From positions 116,545 through 180,544 of the forward strand of contig NZ_JAER01000006.1 of the NCBI RefSeq assembly GCF_000519005.1: a stretch of 64,000 nucleotides of DNA, given 5' to 3'. This document shows positions 16,978 through 25,497 of the stretch, piece by piece. Position 1 is the first letter of the stretch. Every line of letters begins with the position of its first letter. The notes below the pieces were generated by a model. That model ran no database searches. It saw nothing but the letters and a program-made list of their open reading frames with translations, and was not told where the DNA came from. This DNA is from Nocardioides sp. J54. Its GTDB lineage: Bacteria > Actinomycetota > Actinomycetes > Propionibacteriales > Nocardioidaceae. A program made the translations under genes and the position numbers.

Positions 16978-18137
16978 AGCCGTTCCAGGGCCACGAGGGT
17001 GTGCATCGCCCGGTCGGAGATGTGCTCCCCGCCGGCGACCTCGGTCAGCCGCAGGTAGCGCGCCAGGATCTCGACGAGGTAGAGCAGGCTGCTGCAGCGT
17101 GCCTGCTGGGCCACCCCGGCGTGGCGCTGCTCGGCGAGCGACAGCGCCCACACGACGCCCTCGGCGGACGGCGGCGTGCCGTGGTTGAGCGCGTTCACCT
17201 GGTAGTGGATCGCGTCGAGCCCGGCGGGCACGCCCTCCTCGAAGCGCTCCCAGTCCCACAGCAGCACGCGGTCTCCCGCGGTCGCCATGTTCCACGGCGT
17301 CCAGTCGCCGTGCCAGGCACCGAACGGCAGCGGGTCGCGGCCGGCGGCGAGGGAGACGTGGTCCATCGCCCGCTCGAAGCGGCTGCGGGTGACCGGGTCG
17401 GCGATCTCGCCGGCGAGCTGCCAGCGGGTCGACCACCAGTCCGAGTCGACCAAGGTCCGCTCCTCGCGCCCGAAGGCGGTCTCGAGCTCCGCCATCGCTC
17501 GCTCGGGCGGGTCCGTCGGCCGCCGCAGCCGGGGCCACGCCGAGGTGGGGAGCGGCCCGCTGACCAGGACCGGCCGGCCCCGCCAGCTGCTGCGCGCCAG
17601 CAGCTCCGGAGGTACGACGGTCCGGAACCGCCGCGTGCCGACCCGCGCCAGCGCCTCGCCCTCGGCGAGCACGTCCTCGACCGTGCTGTCCGACCAGCCG
17701 ACCTTCACGAACGCCAGGCAGGTCCCGGTCTCGTCGAAGACCTGCAGCACCGGCTTCTGGTTCACCCGCGCGCTGCCGACCGTGATGCTGAAGGTCACCT
17801 CCGTCCCCAGCACCTCGGAGAGGTGCTCGGCGAGGCTGTCGTCACCGCCCCGGACCTCGACCCGGTTGCGCAGCAGGCCGGGGGCGACCCGGACCGCGGC
17901 GCCGGCCGCGGCACGGGTCGTCGAGTCGCGCCACGTCGATGCGGTGCTGAACCGCCGCAGGGACGCACCCGCCGCCACGGCCGACTCGACCGGCACGAGC
18001 ACGGTCGGCACCTTCGAGCGGCTGACCACGGCGTAGCGGGCGCGGACCGGCCGTCCGTCGTACGAGGTGCCGGCGGGGACGACGTCCGCCCCCGGCCACA
18101 GCTCGGCCGCCGTCTCGAGCAGGTCCACGCCGCTCAC
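16962..18137 (-). CDS. Aminoglycoside-phosphotransferase-like (APH) kinase of the polysaccharide locus
   Basis: 391 residues. The C-terminal half has the APH/choline-kinase catalytic loop AWHGDWTPWN (Brenner motif, catalytic Asp in HGD) followed by LLWDWERFEEG, the metal-binding aspartate. The N-terminal half (about 1-130) shows no family I can name. In this setting it more likely phosphorylates a sugar or sugar-linked group than an antibiotic. GTG 18137 overlaps the methyltransferase stop (GTGA). It is the last gene of a five-gene leftward operon. Confidence 0.7.
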   Translation of the reverse strand: MSGVDLLETAAELWPGADVVPAGTSYDGRPVRARYAVVSRSKVPTVLVPVESAVAAGASLRRFSTASTWRDSTTRAAAGAAVRVAPGLLRNRVEVRGGDDSLAEHLSEVLGTEVTFSITVGSARVNQKPVLQVFDETGTCLAFVKVGWSDSTVEDVLAEGEALARVGTRRFRTVVPPELLARSSWRGRPVLVSGPLPTSAWPRLRRPTDPPERAMAELETAFGREERTLVDSDWWSTRWQLAGEIADPVTRSRFERAMDHVSLAAGRDPLPFGAWHGDWTPWNMATAGDRVLLWDWERFEEGVPAGLDAIHYQVNALNHGTPPSAEGVVWALSLAEQRHAGVAQQARCSSLLYLVEILARYLRLTEVAGGEHISDRAMHTLVALERLAGLG

Positions 18138-19378
18138 CCCTGCACCGACCGGTCCTCGCGCACGCACGCGAACAGGTGCCGGCCGTAGTTGTCGGCGTAC
18201 GGGCCGACCGCGTCGCGGTCGGGGCCGAGGTCGAGGACCTGGTCGAAGGTGGTGTGCTCGAGCAGGAAGCTGCGGATGTGCTCGGGGTTCCACCCCTTCA
18301 GCGAGCTGCGGAACCAGCGCTCGTGCTCCTGGCCGGTGTCGAGGAAGAGCACCTTGCCCGTCACCTTGTCGAGCAGCTTCACCAGCTCCTCGGGCTCGCA
18401 GCTGCCGCGGCCGAGCACGAAGTGGTGCAGCAGGCTGAAGCAGGAGACGACGTCCCACTGCTCGTGCGTGCCGCGCAGGTGCTCGACCGCGTCGCCGAAC
18501 CGGATCCGGGCCGGGTCGAGGCCGTAGGCGAGCCGCCCGACGGTGCCGCCGAGCGAGTCCTGCTCGATGCCCTCGCTGGCGAACCCGAGCTCGCCCATCT
18601 GGTGCACGAACCAGCCGTAGCAGCTGGCCACGTCGAGGTAGCGGCCGGAGAGCGACGGCAGGCGGTCGCGCAGGAAGCTCTCCATGGACTCGAGCCGGTC
18701 GACGCAGCAGCGCACGGTGGGCCACAGCGCCTCGAGCTCGGGGGCGTCGAGCGGCTGGTAGAGCTCGCGCCCGCCCTTGAGCCACGACATCTTGCGCAGC
18801 AGGTCCTGCAGCGGCGTGGTGACCCGGCCGCGTCGTACCCGCACGGAGACGGTGGTCTCGCCGGCGGCGGCCGCCAGCGCGATCCGGTGGTGGCCGTCGA
18901 GCACCTGGTAGCAGTCGGAGTCGGCGATCGGCACGACCAGGACCGGCACGCCCGGGGGCGAGTGGTGGTCGCCGGTCACCACCGGCGTCTGCTCCCCCGC
19001 CGCGCGGGCGAGGAACTGCCGGGCCTGGCGGACCACGCCCTCCTCGTCGGTCGCGGCGAAGTAGCGCCCCGTGTGGCGCACGCAGGTCATCGCCATCCGC
19101 CCGTACGACGACGCGAGGATCTCCTGGTCGGTCTGGGACGGTCCGCGCTCGATCATCTCCGCGTGCGGGCCGTCGACGACCCGGCGGGAGGGCCACAGCG
19201 GGTCGCCCATGGCGTCGGCGAACTGGTGCCCGGTGGTGCCGTTCTGCCCACCGAGGAGGAGCCGCGGGATGGGGACCTCCCGGGTGCCGGGGTGCCACCG
19301 CGCGACCCGGGCGAGCCGGTGCCGGGTCCCTGCGGTGAGGATCCCTCGTCGGTCGGGGGACGTGCTGATTGCCGTCAT
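18134..19378 (-). CDS. SAM-dependent methyltransferase with N-terminal ParB-like domain
   Basis: 414 residues in two parts. Residues about 60-200 resemble the ParB/sulfiredoxin-like fold: CYQVLDGHHRIALAAAAG carries the DGHHR signature seen in kinases and nucleases of that fold. Residues about 235-400 are a class I methyltransferase: RYLDVASCYGWF (SAM-binding loop), GIEQDS, WDVVSCFSLLHHF, KVLFLDTGQEHE. It may methylate a sugar or a sugar-linked group of the exopolysaccharide. Both ends overlap neighbours by 4 bp, consistent with coupled synthesis. Confidence 0.72.
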   Translation of the reverse strand: MTAISTSPDRRGILTAGTRHRLARVARWHPGTREVPIPRLLLGGQNGTTGHQFADAMGDPLWPSRRVVDGPHAEMIERGPSQTDQEILASSYGRMAMTCVRHTGRYFAATDEEGVVRQARQFLARAAGEQTPVVTGDHHSPPGVPVLVVPIADSDCYQVLDGHHRIALAAAAGETTVSVRVRRGRVTTPLQDLLRKMSWLKGGRELYQPLDAPELEALWPTVRCCVDRLESMESFLRDRLPSLSGRYLDVASCYGWFVHQMGELGFASEGIEQDSLGGTVGRLAYGLDPARIRFGDAVEHLRGTHEQWDVVSCFSLLHHFVLGRGSCEPEELVKLLDKVTGKVLFLDTGQEHERWFRSSLKGWNPEHIRSFLLEHTTFDQVLDLGPDRDAVGPYADNYGRHLFACVREDRSVQG

Positions 19379-20250
19379 GCTGGTTCCTTTCGCCAACTGG
19401 GCTCGCGGCCCAGGAGCTCTGCCAGAGCCGCGTCGTGCTCGTCGAAGTACGCCCGCAAGCGGGCGACCAGGGGTTCGGGGAGGGGTTCGCGCGGACGCTC
19501 GTTCCACCTGCCGACCTCCGCCGGCCGGTGCACCGCCAGGCCGAGCTGCTGCTGGAGGTCCACGTAGACCGGCACCGGGTCGGCGAACAGCTCGTCCGCG
19601 TCGACGACGTGGACCCGGTCTCGGCCGAGCGCGTCGATGAAGCGGCGCACCTGCACGGCGTACTCGCCGCGCTGGAGGTAGGCGTGGTGGCGGTGGGCGA
19701 AGCTGACCGCCGTGGGGTCGGCGGCGAGCAGCTCGGCCTGGCCGGCCGTGCGCTCGGGCTCGCGGGCGACCGCCTCGTCGAAGGGCAGCGACTCGAAGCC
19801 GCGGGCCGCCTCGTGGCGGTGCGCCGAGTGCGCCCGGACGACCGGGTCGCGGACCATCACCACGACGTGGCACTCGGGCAGGTCCCGGGCGATGCGCTCG
19901 GCGGCGAGCGGGTGGAACAGGTAGTAGCCGCTGCACTCGAAGGCGGTGCGCCGCCACCGTCCGGGCCGGCGCAGCGGGAAGTGCGCGCGGTACCAGCGCG
20001 GGCCGCGGCGGTAGTTGTCGTCGAAGTAGCCGGTGCCCTTCGCCGCCGTGGGGCGGCACAGCTGCGGGTGCTCGCTGAGCAGCCGGAAGAGGGTGGTCGT
20101 GCCCGCGCGCTGCGCGCCGACGACGATGAACGCCGGCCGCTCGCGCAGGTCGGCCGTCAGCCAGCCCCACGCCAGCAGCAGCGACTTCACGGCACTGCGT
20201 GCCCACGGCGGGAGGGAGCGACGCACCCGGCCGGTGATGGTGCGGATCAT
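19375..20250 (-). CDS. Sulfotransferase (PAPS-dependent)
   Basis: A 291-residue sulfotransferase-family protein. The 5'-phosphosulfate loop is visible as FIVVGAQRAGTTTLFRLL near residue 40 and the 3'-phosphate-binding motif as VVVMVRDPVVRAHSAHRH. The central YFDDNY and the terminal GRWNERPREPL match the carbohydrate sulfotransferase (heparan N-deacetylase/sulfotransferase-like) layout. It should move sulfate from PAPS to a sugar hydroxyl of the polymer. ATG 20250 overlaps the flippase stop. Confidence 0.85.
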   Translation of the reverse strand: MIRTITGRVRRSLPPWARSAVKSLLLAWGWLTADLRERPAFIVVGAQRAGTTTLFRLLSEHPQLCRPTAAKGTGYFDDNYRRGPRWYRAHFPLRRPGRWRRTAFECSGYYLFHPLAAERIARDLPECHVVVMVRDPVVRAHSAHRHEAARGFESLPFDEAVAREPERTAGQAELLAADPTAVSFAHRHHAYLQRGEYAVQVRRFIDALGRDRVHVVDADELFADPVPVYVDLQQQLGLAVHRPAEVGRWNERPREPLPEPLVARLRAYFDEHDAALAELLGREPSWRKEPA

Positions 20251-21764
20251 GCCGCCACCGCCTCTCGTTGCCGGCCGGACCTGAGCCCGGCGACGAAGTG
20301 GTCGACCGCGAGCGGCTCGCGCAACCGCCACACGGCGGCGACGTACGCCGCGCCGGCGAGCAGGCAGGCGAGCACCCACGTGAGCGGGGTGAGCCCGAGC
20401 AGGACGTGGGCGGCCCCCAGCGGGACGAGCAGGCAGCCGACGGGCAGGGACGCCGCGCGCAGCAGCGCCCGGACCGGCACCTGGAGCTCGATGTCCGACC
20501 GCAGCTGCACGACCGCGAGCAGGCAGCGGACGACGACGGCGACGACCCACGCCACGGCGGCACCGGCGATGCCCATGCGCGGCACGAGCAGCAGGCAGAG
20601 CCCGACGTCGACGGCCAGCGCGACGAGCGTGTTGGCGAGGCTGCGGCCGCTGCGGCCGATCATGAGCAGCAGCGTGTCCACGGGGCCGGACGCGACCGCG
20701 ACGAGCATCCCGCAGCACATCACCACCGCGACCGCCACCGCGTCGCCGGTCACGTAGCCCTCGCCGAACCAGCCGAGGTACGCCGCCGGCGCGGCCACGA
20801 CGCACAGGTAGACCGGCCAGGCCGACAGGATGCTCCACCCGGTGGTGACCGCGAAGACGCGACCCACCAGCGCGCGGTGCTCCGGCCCGTCGCCCTCGGC
20901 GAGGATCATCGTGAACCGCGGCTGCACGACGGTCGAGACGGCCTGGTTGGCCAGCTGGCCGAACACGACGAACCGGGTGGCCACTGCGTAGAGCGCGGCC
21001 TCGGCCGGCGAGAGCAACCAGGCGACGACCACGACGTCGACCTTCTGGATCGCCATCTGGGCGACGCGGGCGACGCCGCGCAGCCAGGTGAACCGCCAGA
21101 AGTCGCCGGCGGAGACGGTCTCCCCCGGCCCTGCGGGTCCGCCGTGCCCGGTGGATCCCGGTCGGCGGAGCACCACCCGCAGGGCCCGCAGGGAGAGCAG
21201 GGCGGAGACGACGTACGCCGCCGCCCAGGCCGCCGCGATCCCCGCGCCGGACGGCTCGGTCGCGACCACGAGGGCCACCAGCACCAGCTGGACACCGGGG
21301 CGCACCAGCCGGTCGATGAGCACGGTGGCGCGGAACAGCGCGTGGGCGCGGATCGCGGCGAGCGCGAGGTCCGAGGCCGCGGCGAGCGGCAGCGCCCACA
21401 CCAGGGCGCGGGTGTCGCTCCAGACGGCTGCGAGCACCAGGGCCAGCACGGTGGCGGCGACCAGGACGGGCACGGCCGCGGTCCGGACGAGCGGGGCGAC
21501 CGCGGCGGGGTCCCCCGCCCGGAGCACGAACCGGGCCAGGCCGGTGTCGGTGCCCAGGCCGGCCGTGGCGAGGGCGAGGAGGAACACCGCGGACGCCGCG
21601 AAGAAGCGGCCTGCGGTGTCAGCGGGCACCGTGTGGGTCACGAGCAGCACCAGGCCGAACCCGGCGACGGTGCTGACCACGGCACCGAGCAGGGTGCCCG
21701 CGCTGCCGCGCGCGACGGCGCGCAGGTGCCCGCCGGCGCGGTCGGCGGCGTCGGACCGGGTCAC
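20247..21764 (-). CDS. wzx: Wzx-type polysaccharide flippase
   Basis: 505 residues, almost wholly hydrophobic with about 12-14 membrane helices, of the MATE-like polysaccharide-export family (opening with GSAGTLLGAVVSTVAGFGLVL-type helices). It should flip lipid-linked repeat units to the outer face for the Wzy-like polymerase at 11560. GTG 21764 overlaps the stop of the Wzz-like gene (GTGA). Confidence 0.82.
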   Translation of the reverse strand: MTRSDAADRAGGHLRAVARGSAGTLLGAVVSTVAGFGLVLLVTHTVPADTAGRFFAASAVFLLALATAGLGTDTGLARFVLRAGDPAAVAPLVRTAAVPVLVAATVLALVLAAVWSDTRALVWALPLAAASDLALAAIRAHALFRATVLIDRLVRPGVQLVLVALVVATEPSGAGIAAAWAAAYVVSALLSLRALRVVLRRPGSTGHGGPAGPGETVSAGDFWRFTWLRGVARVAQMAIQKVDVVVVAWLLSPAEAALYAVATRFVVFGQLANQAVSTVVQPRFTMILAEGDGPEHRALVGRVFAVTTGWSILSAWPVYLCVVAAPAAYLGWFGEGYVTGDAVAVAVVMCCGMLVAVASGPVDTLLLMIGRSGRSLANTLVALAVDVGLCLLLVPRMGIAGAAVAWVVAVVVRCLLAVVQLRSDIELQVPVRALLRAASLPVGCLLVPLGAAHVLLGLTPLTWVLACLLAGAAYVAAVWRLREPLAVDHFVAGLRSGRQREAVAA

Positions 21765-23287
21765 GGGCGCTCCTCCCCTGCCTCGGTGCCAGCCGACGCG
21801 TCGGCATCGACGTCGACGTCGGCCTCCACCTCGGCAGCGGCCTCAGTTCCGGTGCCGGGGCTGGCAGCGGCGGCGGAGCGCCGCACCTCGACCACGCCGG
21901 CCAGCTCCGCGCCCTGGCGCTCGACCTCGGCCTGGAGGTCGAGCAGCTCGGACCGGGTCGACGAGCCGGGGGTGACCTCGGTGAGGACGGCGCGCGAGGC
22001 CCGGAGCAGGGAGCGGCCGGCCGGCGTGGAGAGCGCAGGCGCGTGCACGACCACCAGGTCGGCGCGCTTGGCGAGCTCCTCGAGGCAGGTCCGCATCTGC
22101 GCGGACGCCGTCAGGTCGTCGAAGCCCGGGTGGTCACGGTCGGGGTGGAGGGGCTGCAGGCCGTGGCGGAATCCGGCCACCGGGACCAGCACGTCGCTGG
22201 CGACGGCGTCCTGGAGGACCATCTCGGCGAGCGCGGCGCGGTCCGCCGCGCGGGCCAGGTCGACGGCGACGACCTCGTAGCGCGCCCGCGTGAACGACTC
22301 GACCAGCGGCTCGAAGAGCGCCGACACCCCCGCGGTCAGCGGGGCCACCGTCACCACCAGCGGGCGCTCGGGGGCGGCCAGCACCGCCGAACGGGCGCTG
22401 GCGACGAGGTCCTCGGCCGGCGCGTCCGGGTCGTCGACCACGCCGAGTGCGGGCACCCCCGTGCCGGCCAGGTCGTCGAGGTCGCGCACGGTCAGCGCGG
22501 CAGCCCGCGTCCGTCGTACGACGCCGACGAGCACGCACAGGGCGAGCCCGCCGATCCCGCCGGTCGCCGTCATCACCACGGAGTCGGCCGTCGCGCCGGC
22601 AGGCGACACCTGCCCCGGCGTGACGACCTGCCCGGGGTCGAGGCCGATTGCCTGGGCCGTCGCCAGCTGCGCGCGCAACGAACCGATCTGCACGACGATC
22701 TCCTGGAGCTGCTGCTCGACCAGCCGTCGCTGCGGCGCGGTGGGCGAGAGCTTCGACAGCCGGGCGAGCGCAGCCTTGCGCTCCTCCTCACGGACCTCGA
22801 CGAGCTCCTCGATCCGCGACGTGCGGCCGAACACCGACGACTCGGTGCGCGCCCGGCGGAACTCGAGGTACACCTCGGCGAAGGCCGACGCCCGGGTCAC
22901 CGCGGTCTCGTCGTCACGCGCCCGCACCGTGATCTCGAGCAGCTGGGTGTTGGGCGGCACGGAGACCGAGACGCTGGACAGCAGGGCGGCCGGGGTCGCG
23001 GGCGAGTCGAGGCGCTGCAGCACGGCCCGGGCGACGGCGTCCGAGCGGAGCACCTGGGCCTCGGTCTCGAGGTTCACCAGGTCGTCGCCGCGCCCGCCCG
23101 GGCTGTAGGCGTTGCCCTCGAGCGGGTGCAGCATGATCGTCGCCGTCGCGACGTGCTGGCGGTCGTTGTAGCGGGCGAAACCGTAGCCGGCCAGGGCGCC
23201 GAGCAGCACGACCAGCGCCACGGCGAGGGTGGTCCGCAGGACGCGGGCCCCGCGCCGCGGCACACGCGCCGTGCGCACCTTGCTCAT
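21761..23287 (-). CDS. Wzz-like polysaccharide co-polymerase with degenerate tyrosine-kinase-like domain
   Basis: 508 residues. Helix 1 is near residues 18-40 and helix 2 near 245; between them lies the Wzz ectodomain with ATATIMLHPLEGNAY and a coiled-coil stretch (about 140-210). After helix 2 a cytoplasmic domain resembles bacterial tyrosine kinases (AERPLVVTVAPLTAGVSALFEPL, then DLVVVHAPAL), but the Walker A lysine/threonine motif is absent, so it is probably inactive. The tail is acidic. ATG 23287 has GGTGA 6 nt upstream; an in-frame GTG at 23335 is the alternative. First gene of the leftward decoration operon. Confidence 0.75.
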   Translation of the reverse strand: MSKVRTARVPRRGARVLRTTLAVALVVLLGALAGYGFARYNDRQHVATATIMLHPLEGNAYSPGGRGDDLVNLETEAQVLRSDAVARAVLQRLDSPATPAALLSSVSVSVPPNTQLLEITVRARDDETAVTRASAFAEVYLEFRRARTESSVFGRTSRIEELVEVREEERKAALARLSKLSPTAPQRRLVEQQLQEIVVQIGSLRAQLATAQAIGLDPGQVVTPGQVSPAGATADSVVMTATGGIGGLALCVLVGVVRRTRAAALTVRDLDDLAGTGVPALGVVDDPDAPAEDLVASARSAVLAAPERPLVVTVAPLTAGVSALFEPLVESFTRARYEVVAVDLARAADRAALAEMVLQDAVASDVLVPVAGFRHGLQPLHPDRDHPGFDDLTASAQMRTCLEELAKRADLVVVHAPALSTPAGRSLLRASRAVLTEVTPGSSTRSELLDLQAEVERQGAELAGVVEVRRSAAAASPGTGTEAAAEVEADVDVDADASAGTEAGEERP

Positions 23288-23396
23288 GCCGATCACCGCC
23301 GTCGAACGGGAGGGAGAAGCCGCCGGGCCGGTCACCCAGCGACCGCTTCATCATGGGCACCGGCAGAGCGGGTGTGGGGCGCCGCGGACTGATACA

Positions 23397-23409
23397 CCCA
23401 ATTTGTGGG
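23397..23409. promoter_or_regulatory. CCCAATTTGTGGG motif
   Basis: An imperfect CCCA...TGGG inverted repeat with an AT core, 110 bp upstream of the Wzz-like operon. Member of the recurring motif set of this locus. Confidence 0.4.
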
Positions 23410-23461
23410 ACGTCCACCGGAACGGCCGCGGAGGGTGGCCCGCCAGGCCTTGCACAACCTG

Positions 23462-23480
23462 CCCAATTTCAGGCATGCCG
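23462..23480. promoter_or_regulatory. CCCAATTTCAGGCATGC motif
   Basis: Closely similar to the site at 26227 (CCCGCATTTCGGGCATGC): the same ATTTC, a GGCATGC block and GC-rich flank. Position and similarity suggest a shared regulator site. Confidence 0.45.
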
Positions 23481-23931
23481 GGCGGTCCCGGACGGCGTCA
23501 CGATCACAGGGCCCTCCTGACCGAGGGCCGTGCGAGTGCGGGGGCGGTGAGGCGAATGTGCTCTACCACCACCAGTCGGCGTCTACCGGTCCCCGGCCGA
23601 CTTCGGCGACACATCGCCCGGGGCGTGCCTTCCCGTGTCCGCCTTCGTGGCCGTCCCCGCACTCGCGCCACCGACCGCCGCACCGGCCCCGTCCCGGGCA
23701 CCGGGTGTGCCGGGTCGGCGGTGACCGGGTCGTCCGCAGCTGGGGGGTGCGGGTGTCCCGGTCACCCGCCGGCCAGGGCGGAGAGGCGTGCCGGGGCGCA
23801 CTGCACCCCGAGTACCTTCTCAGCAACCACACCTGCACCATCTTTTCCACGGGTTTCAGCGCGTTGTCGCCCACCTGAGTCAAAAATTGGGTACGTTCCG
23901 CCGTTCCGCCACGCTGACCCCCGGGGCGACG

Positions 23932-23937
23932 CATAAT
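23932..23937 (+). promoter_or_regulatory. -10 element (CATAAT) of the histidine kinase gene
   Basis: CATAAT ends 6 bp before ATG 23944, so transcription would start at or near the start codon, giving a leaderless mRNA. No good -35 is visible; the AAAAATTGGG motif lies about 45 bp upstream. Confidence 0.5.
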
Positions 23938-23943
23938 CGCTGC

Positions 23944-25497
23944 ATGACAGGCCAGTGGGACGGCCGGGTCAAGACCTACGTGGGGCATGGAGTGGGTCAC
24001 CGGATGCGGAGCCGTCAGCAGGGGACGCACCACCGTGGGGAACAGAAAACTCTCGGTTGGGCGTTGCTGCTGACTGCCCTGATGCTGCACCCCTACGCCA
24101 TCCTCGCCCTCGAGGGCACAGGTGACGATCCGGTGACTCTTGCCGGGAACGTGTGCACCGTAGTGGCGGACCTGATCCTGATCGGGTGCGCACTCGTGCT
24201 CGCCCTCGACGCCCGCACCGCCAGGTGCGCCATGCGGGCCAACCTCGCCACGATCGCGATGCTCGTCGCCGTCCAGGACCTCCCCCTGGTGGTGATGGCC
24301 GTCGCTGATCCCAACCTCAGCGGGCACGCCTTCCGGTTGACCGGGGGCCACGTCCTCACGGTCGCCGCCGTGCTCGCCCTCGTCGTCACCGGCTCGCAGC
24401 GCGGCCGGCCGCCACGGCGCAACCCGCTGGTCGCGGGCCTGCTGCTCGGCGGCCTGCTGCTGGCGATCCGGATGGCCGAGGTCGTCCTCGACCCGGTGCC
24501 GTACCTGCACCTGGGCAGCGTGGTCGACGTGCTCCTGATGCTGCTCCTCTGCGTGCTCGGCGCGCTGGTCTGCGTGGCCATGATGCGCTCGCCGCTGCCG
24601 CGACAGGCCTCGGCCCAGATCACGATCGGCGTGCTCTCCCTCGTGCTGGCCCGGCTCACCGCCTCGGTGATGGAGGCCGCGACGCCGCCGCCGGCCATGA
24701 TCGTCGGGGTGCTGCTGTCCAGCGCGATCCTGGCGACCACGTCGATCTCGCTGCTGCTCGGGACGCTCAGCCACCGCGAGGCGCGCGAGCACGACCTCCA
24801 GCACCGGGCGGCGGTCGCGGAGGCCACGGTGCGCCACGACCGGGAGGTCGTCCACGAGGTCCGTTCGGCCACCGCCGGGATCGTTGCAGGGGTGCACCTG
24901 CTCGCCAACGACAAGGTGCCGCCCGGCCCGCGGCGCAAGGCACTGCAGCGAATGGTCGACGTCGAGGCGTCCCGCCTGGACCGACGGATGTCGCGCGCCC
25001 GGGCGGAGGAGACCATCGAGCTCGAGCTCGACGACCTGGTCGAGCCGCTGGTCGTGGCTCACGCTGCGCAGGGCCACGACGTCGTCTGGTGGCCCTCGGG
25101 CAACCGGGTGGTCGGCCGCCACGACGCCGTGGTCGAGGTGATCAGCATCCTGCTCGCCAACGCCGCTCGCCACGCCGGCGGCGTCGGCACCGCGATCGAC
25201 GCCCAGCTCGTCGGGGACCAGGTGCACGTCTGCGTGTCCGACGGCGGCCCCGGGATCGCCGACGACGTGCGGGACCGGGTCTTCGAGTGGGGGGCACGCA
25301 CCGCGACCTCCGTGGGTGAGGGTGTCGGCCTGCACTGCGCGCACCGGCTCGCCCGGGAGATGGGCGGCGACCTCCGGCTGGACGACTCGCGCTCCCCCAA
25401 GGAGGGCGCCTGCTTCGTCCTCGTGCTCCCGGCGGCGGCCACCGCGGTCGCCCCACGTCCGGCGTCGCTGCACGCGCCCGCGGGGATGACCGGATGA
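23944..25497 (+). CDS. Membrane sensor histidine kinase
   Basis: 517 residues. Residues about 36-260 form a block of some seven or eight membrane helices without an obvious external sensor loop. The phospho-acceptor region is REVVHEVRSATAGI near residue 303. The C-terminal HATPase has VISILLANAARHAGG (N box), SDGGPGIAD (G1), a WGARTATSVGEGVGL lid/G2 region and ends near residue 500. It should phosphorylate the response regulator whose start overlaps its stop (ATGA). The pair sits in the middle of the polysaccharide locus and is its likely controller. ATG 23944 is chosen over ATG 24004 because of the -10 element. Confidence 0.85.
   Translation: MTGQWDGRVKTYVGHGVGHRMRSRQQGTHHRGEQKTLGWALLLTALMLHPYAILALEGTGDDPVTLAGNVCTVVADLILIGCALVLALDARTARCAMRANLATIAMLVAVQDLPLVVMAVADPNLSGHAFRLTGGHVLTVAAVLALVVTGSQRGRPPRRNPLVAGLLLGGLLLAIRMAEVVLDPVPYLHLGSVVDVLLMLLLCVLGALVCVAMMRSPLPRQASAQITIGVLSLVLARLTASVMEAATPPPAMIVGVLLSSAILATTSISLLLGTLSHREAREHDLQHRAAVAEATVRHDREVVHEVRSATAGIVAGVHLLANDKVPPGPRRKALQRMVDVEASRLDRRMSRARAEETIELELDDLVEPLVVAHAAQGHDVVWWPSGNRVVGRHDAVVEVISILLANAARHAGGVGTAIDAQLVGDQVHVCVSDGGPGIADDVRDRVFEWGARTATSVGEGVGLHCAHRLAREMGGDLRLDDSRSPKEGACFVLVLPAAATAVAPRPASLHAPAGMTG

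Larger units (their letters stand above)
23288..23943. promoter_or_regulatory. 656-bp gene-free divergent region
   Basis: This lies between the leftward Wzz-like gene and the rightward histidine kinase. Reading frames across it are rich in Arg/Pro/Gly with no recognisable motif and no RBS-supported start, so I see no gene. It holds three AT-centred motifs: CCCAATTTGTGGG at 23397-23409, CCCAATTTCAGG at 23462-23473 and AAAAATTGGG at 23882-23891. Confidence 0.6.

Noticed and set aside
16962..18137. Aminoglycoside resistance gene
   Set aside because: Only the general kinase motif is shared; it sits at the end of a polysaccharide operon, so a sugar substrate is more likely.
23405..23878. Possible 157-residue gene in the 656-bp gap
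   Set aside because: Arg/Pro/His-rich, no RBS, no motif; looks like random GC-rich sequence.
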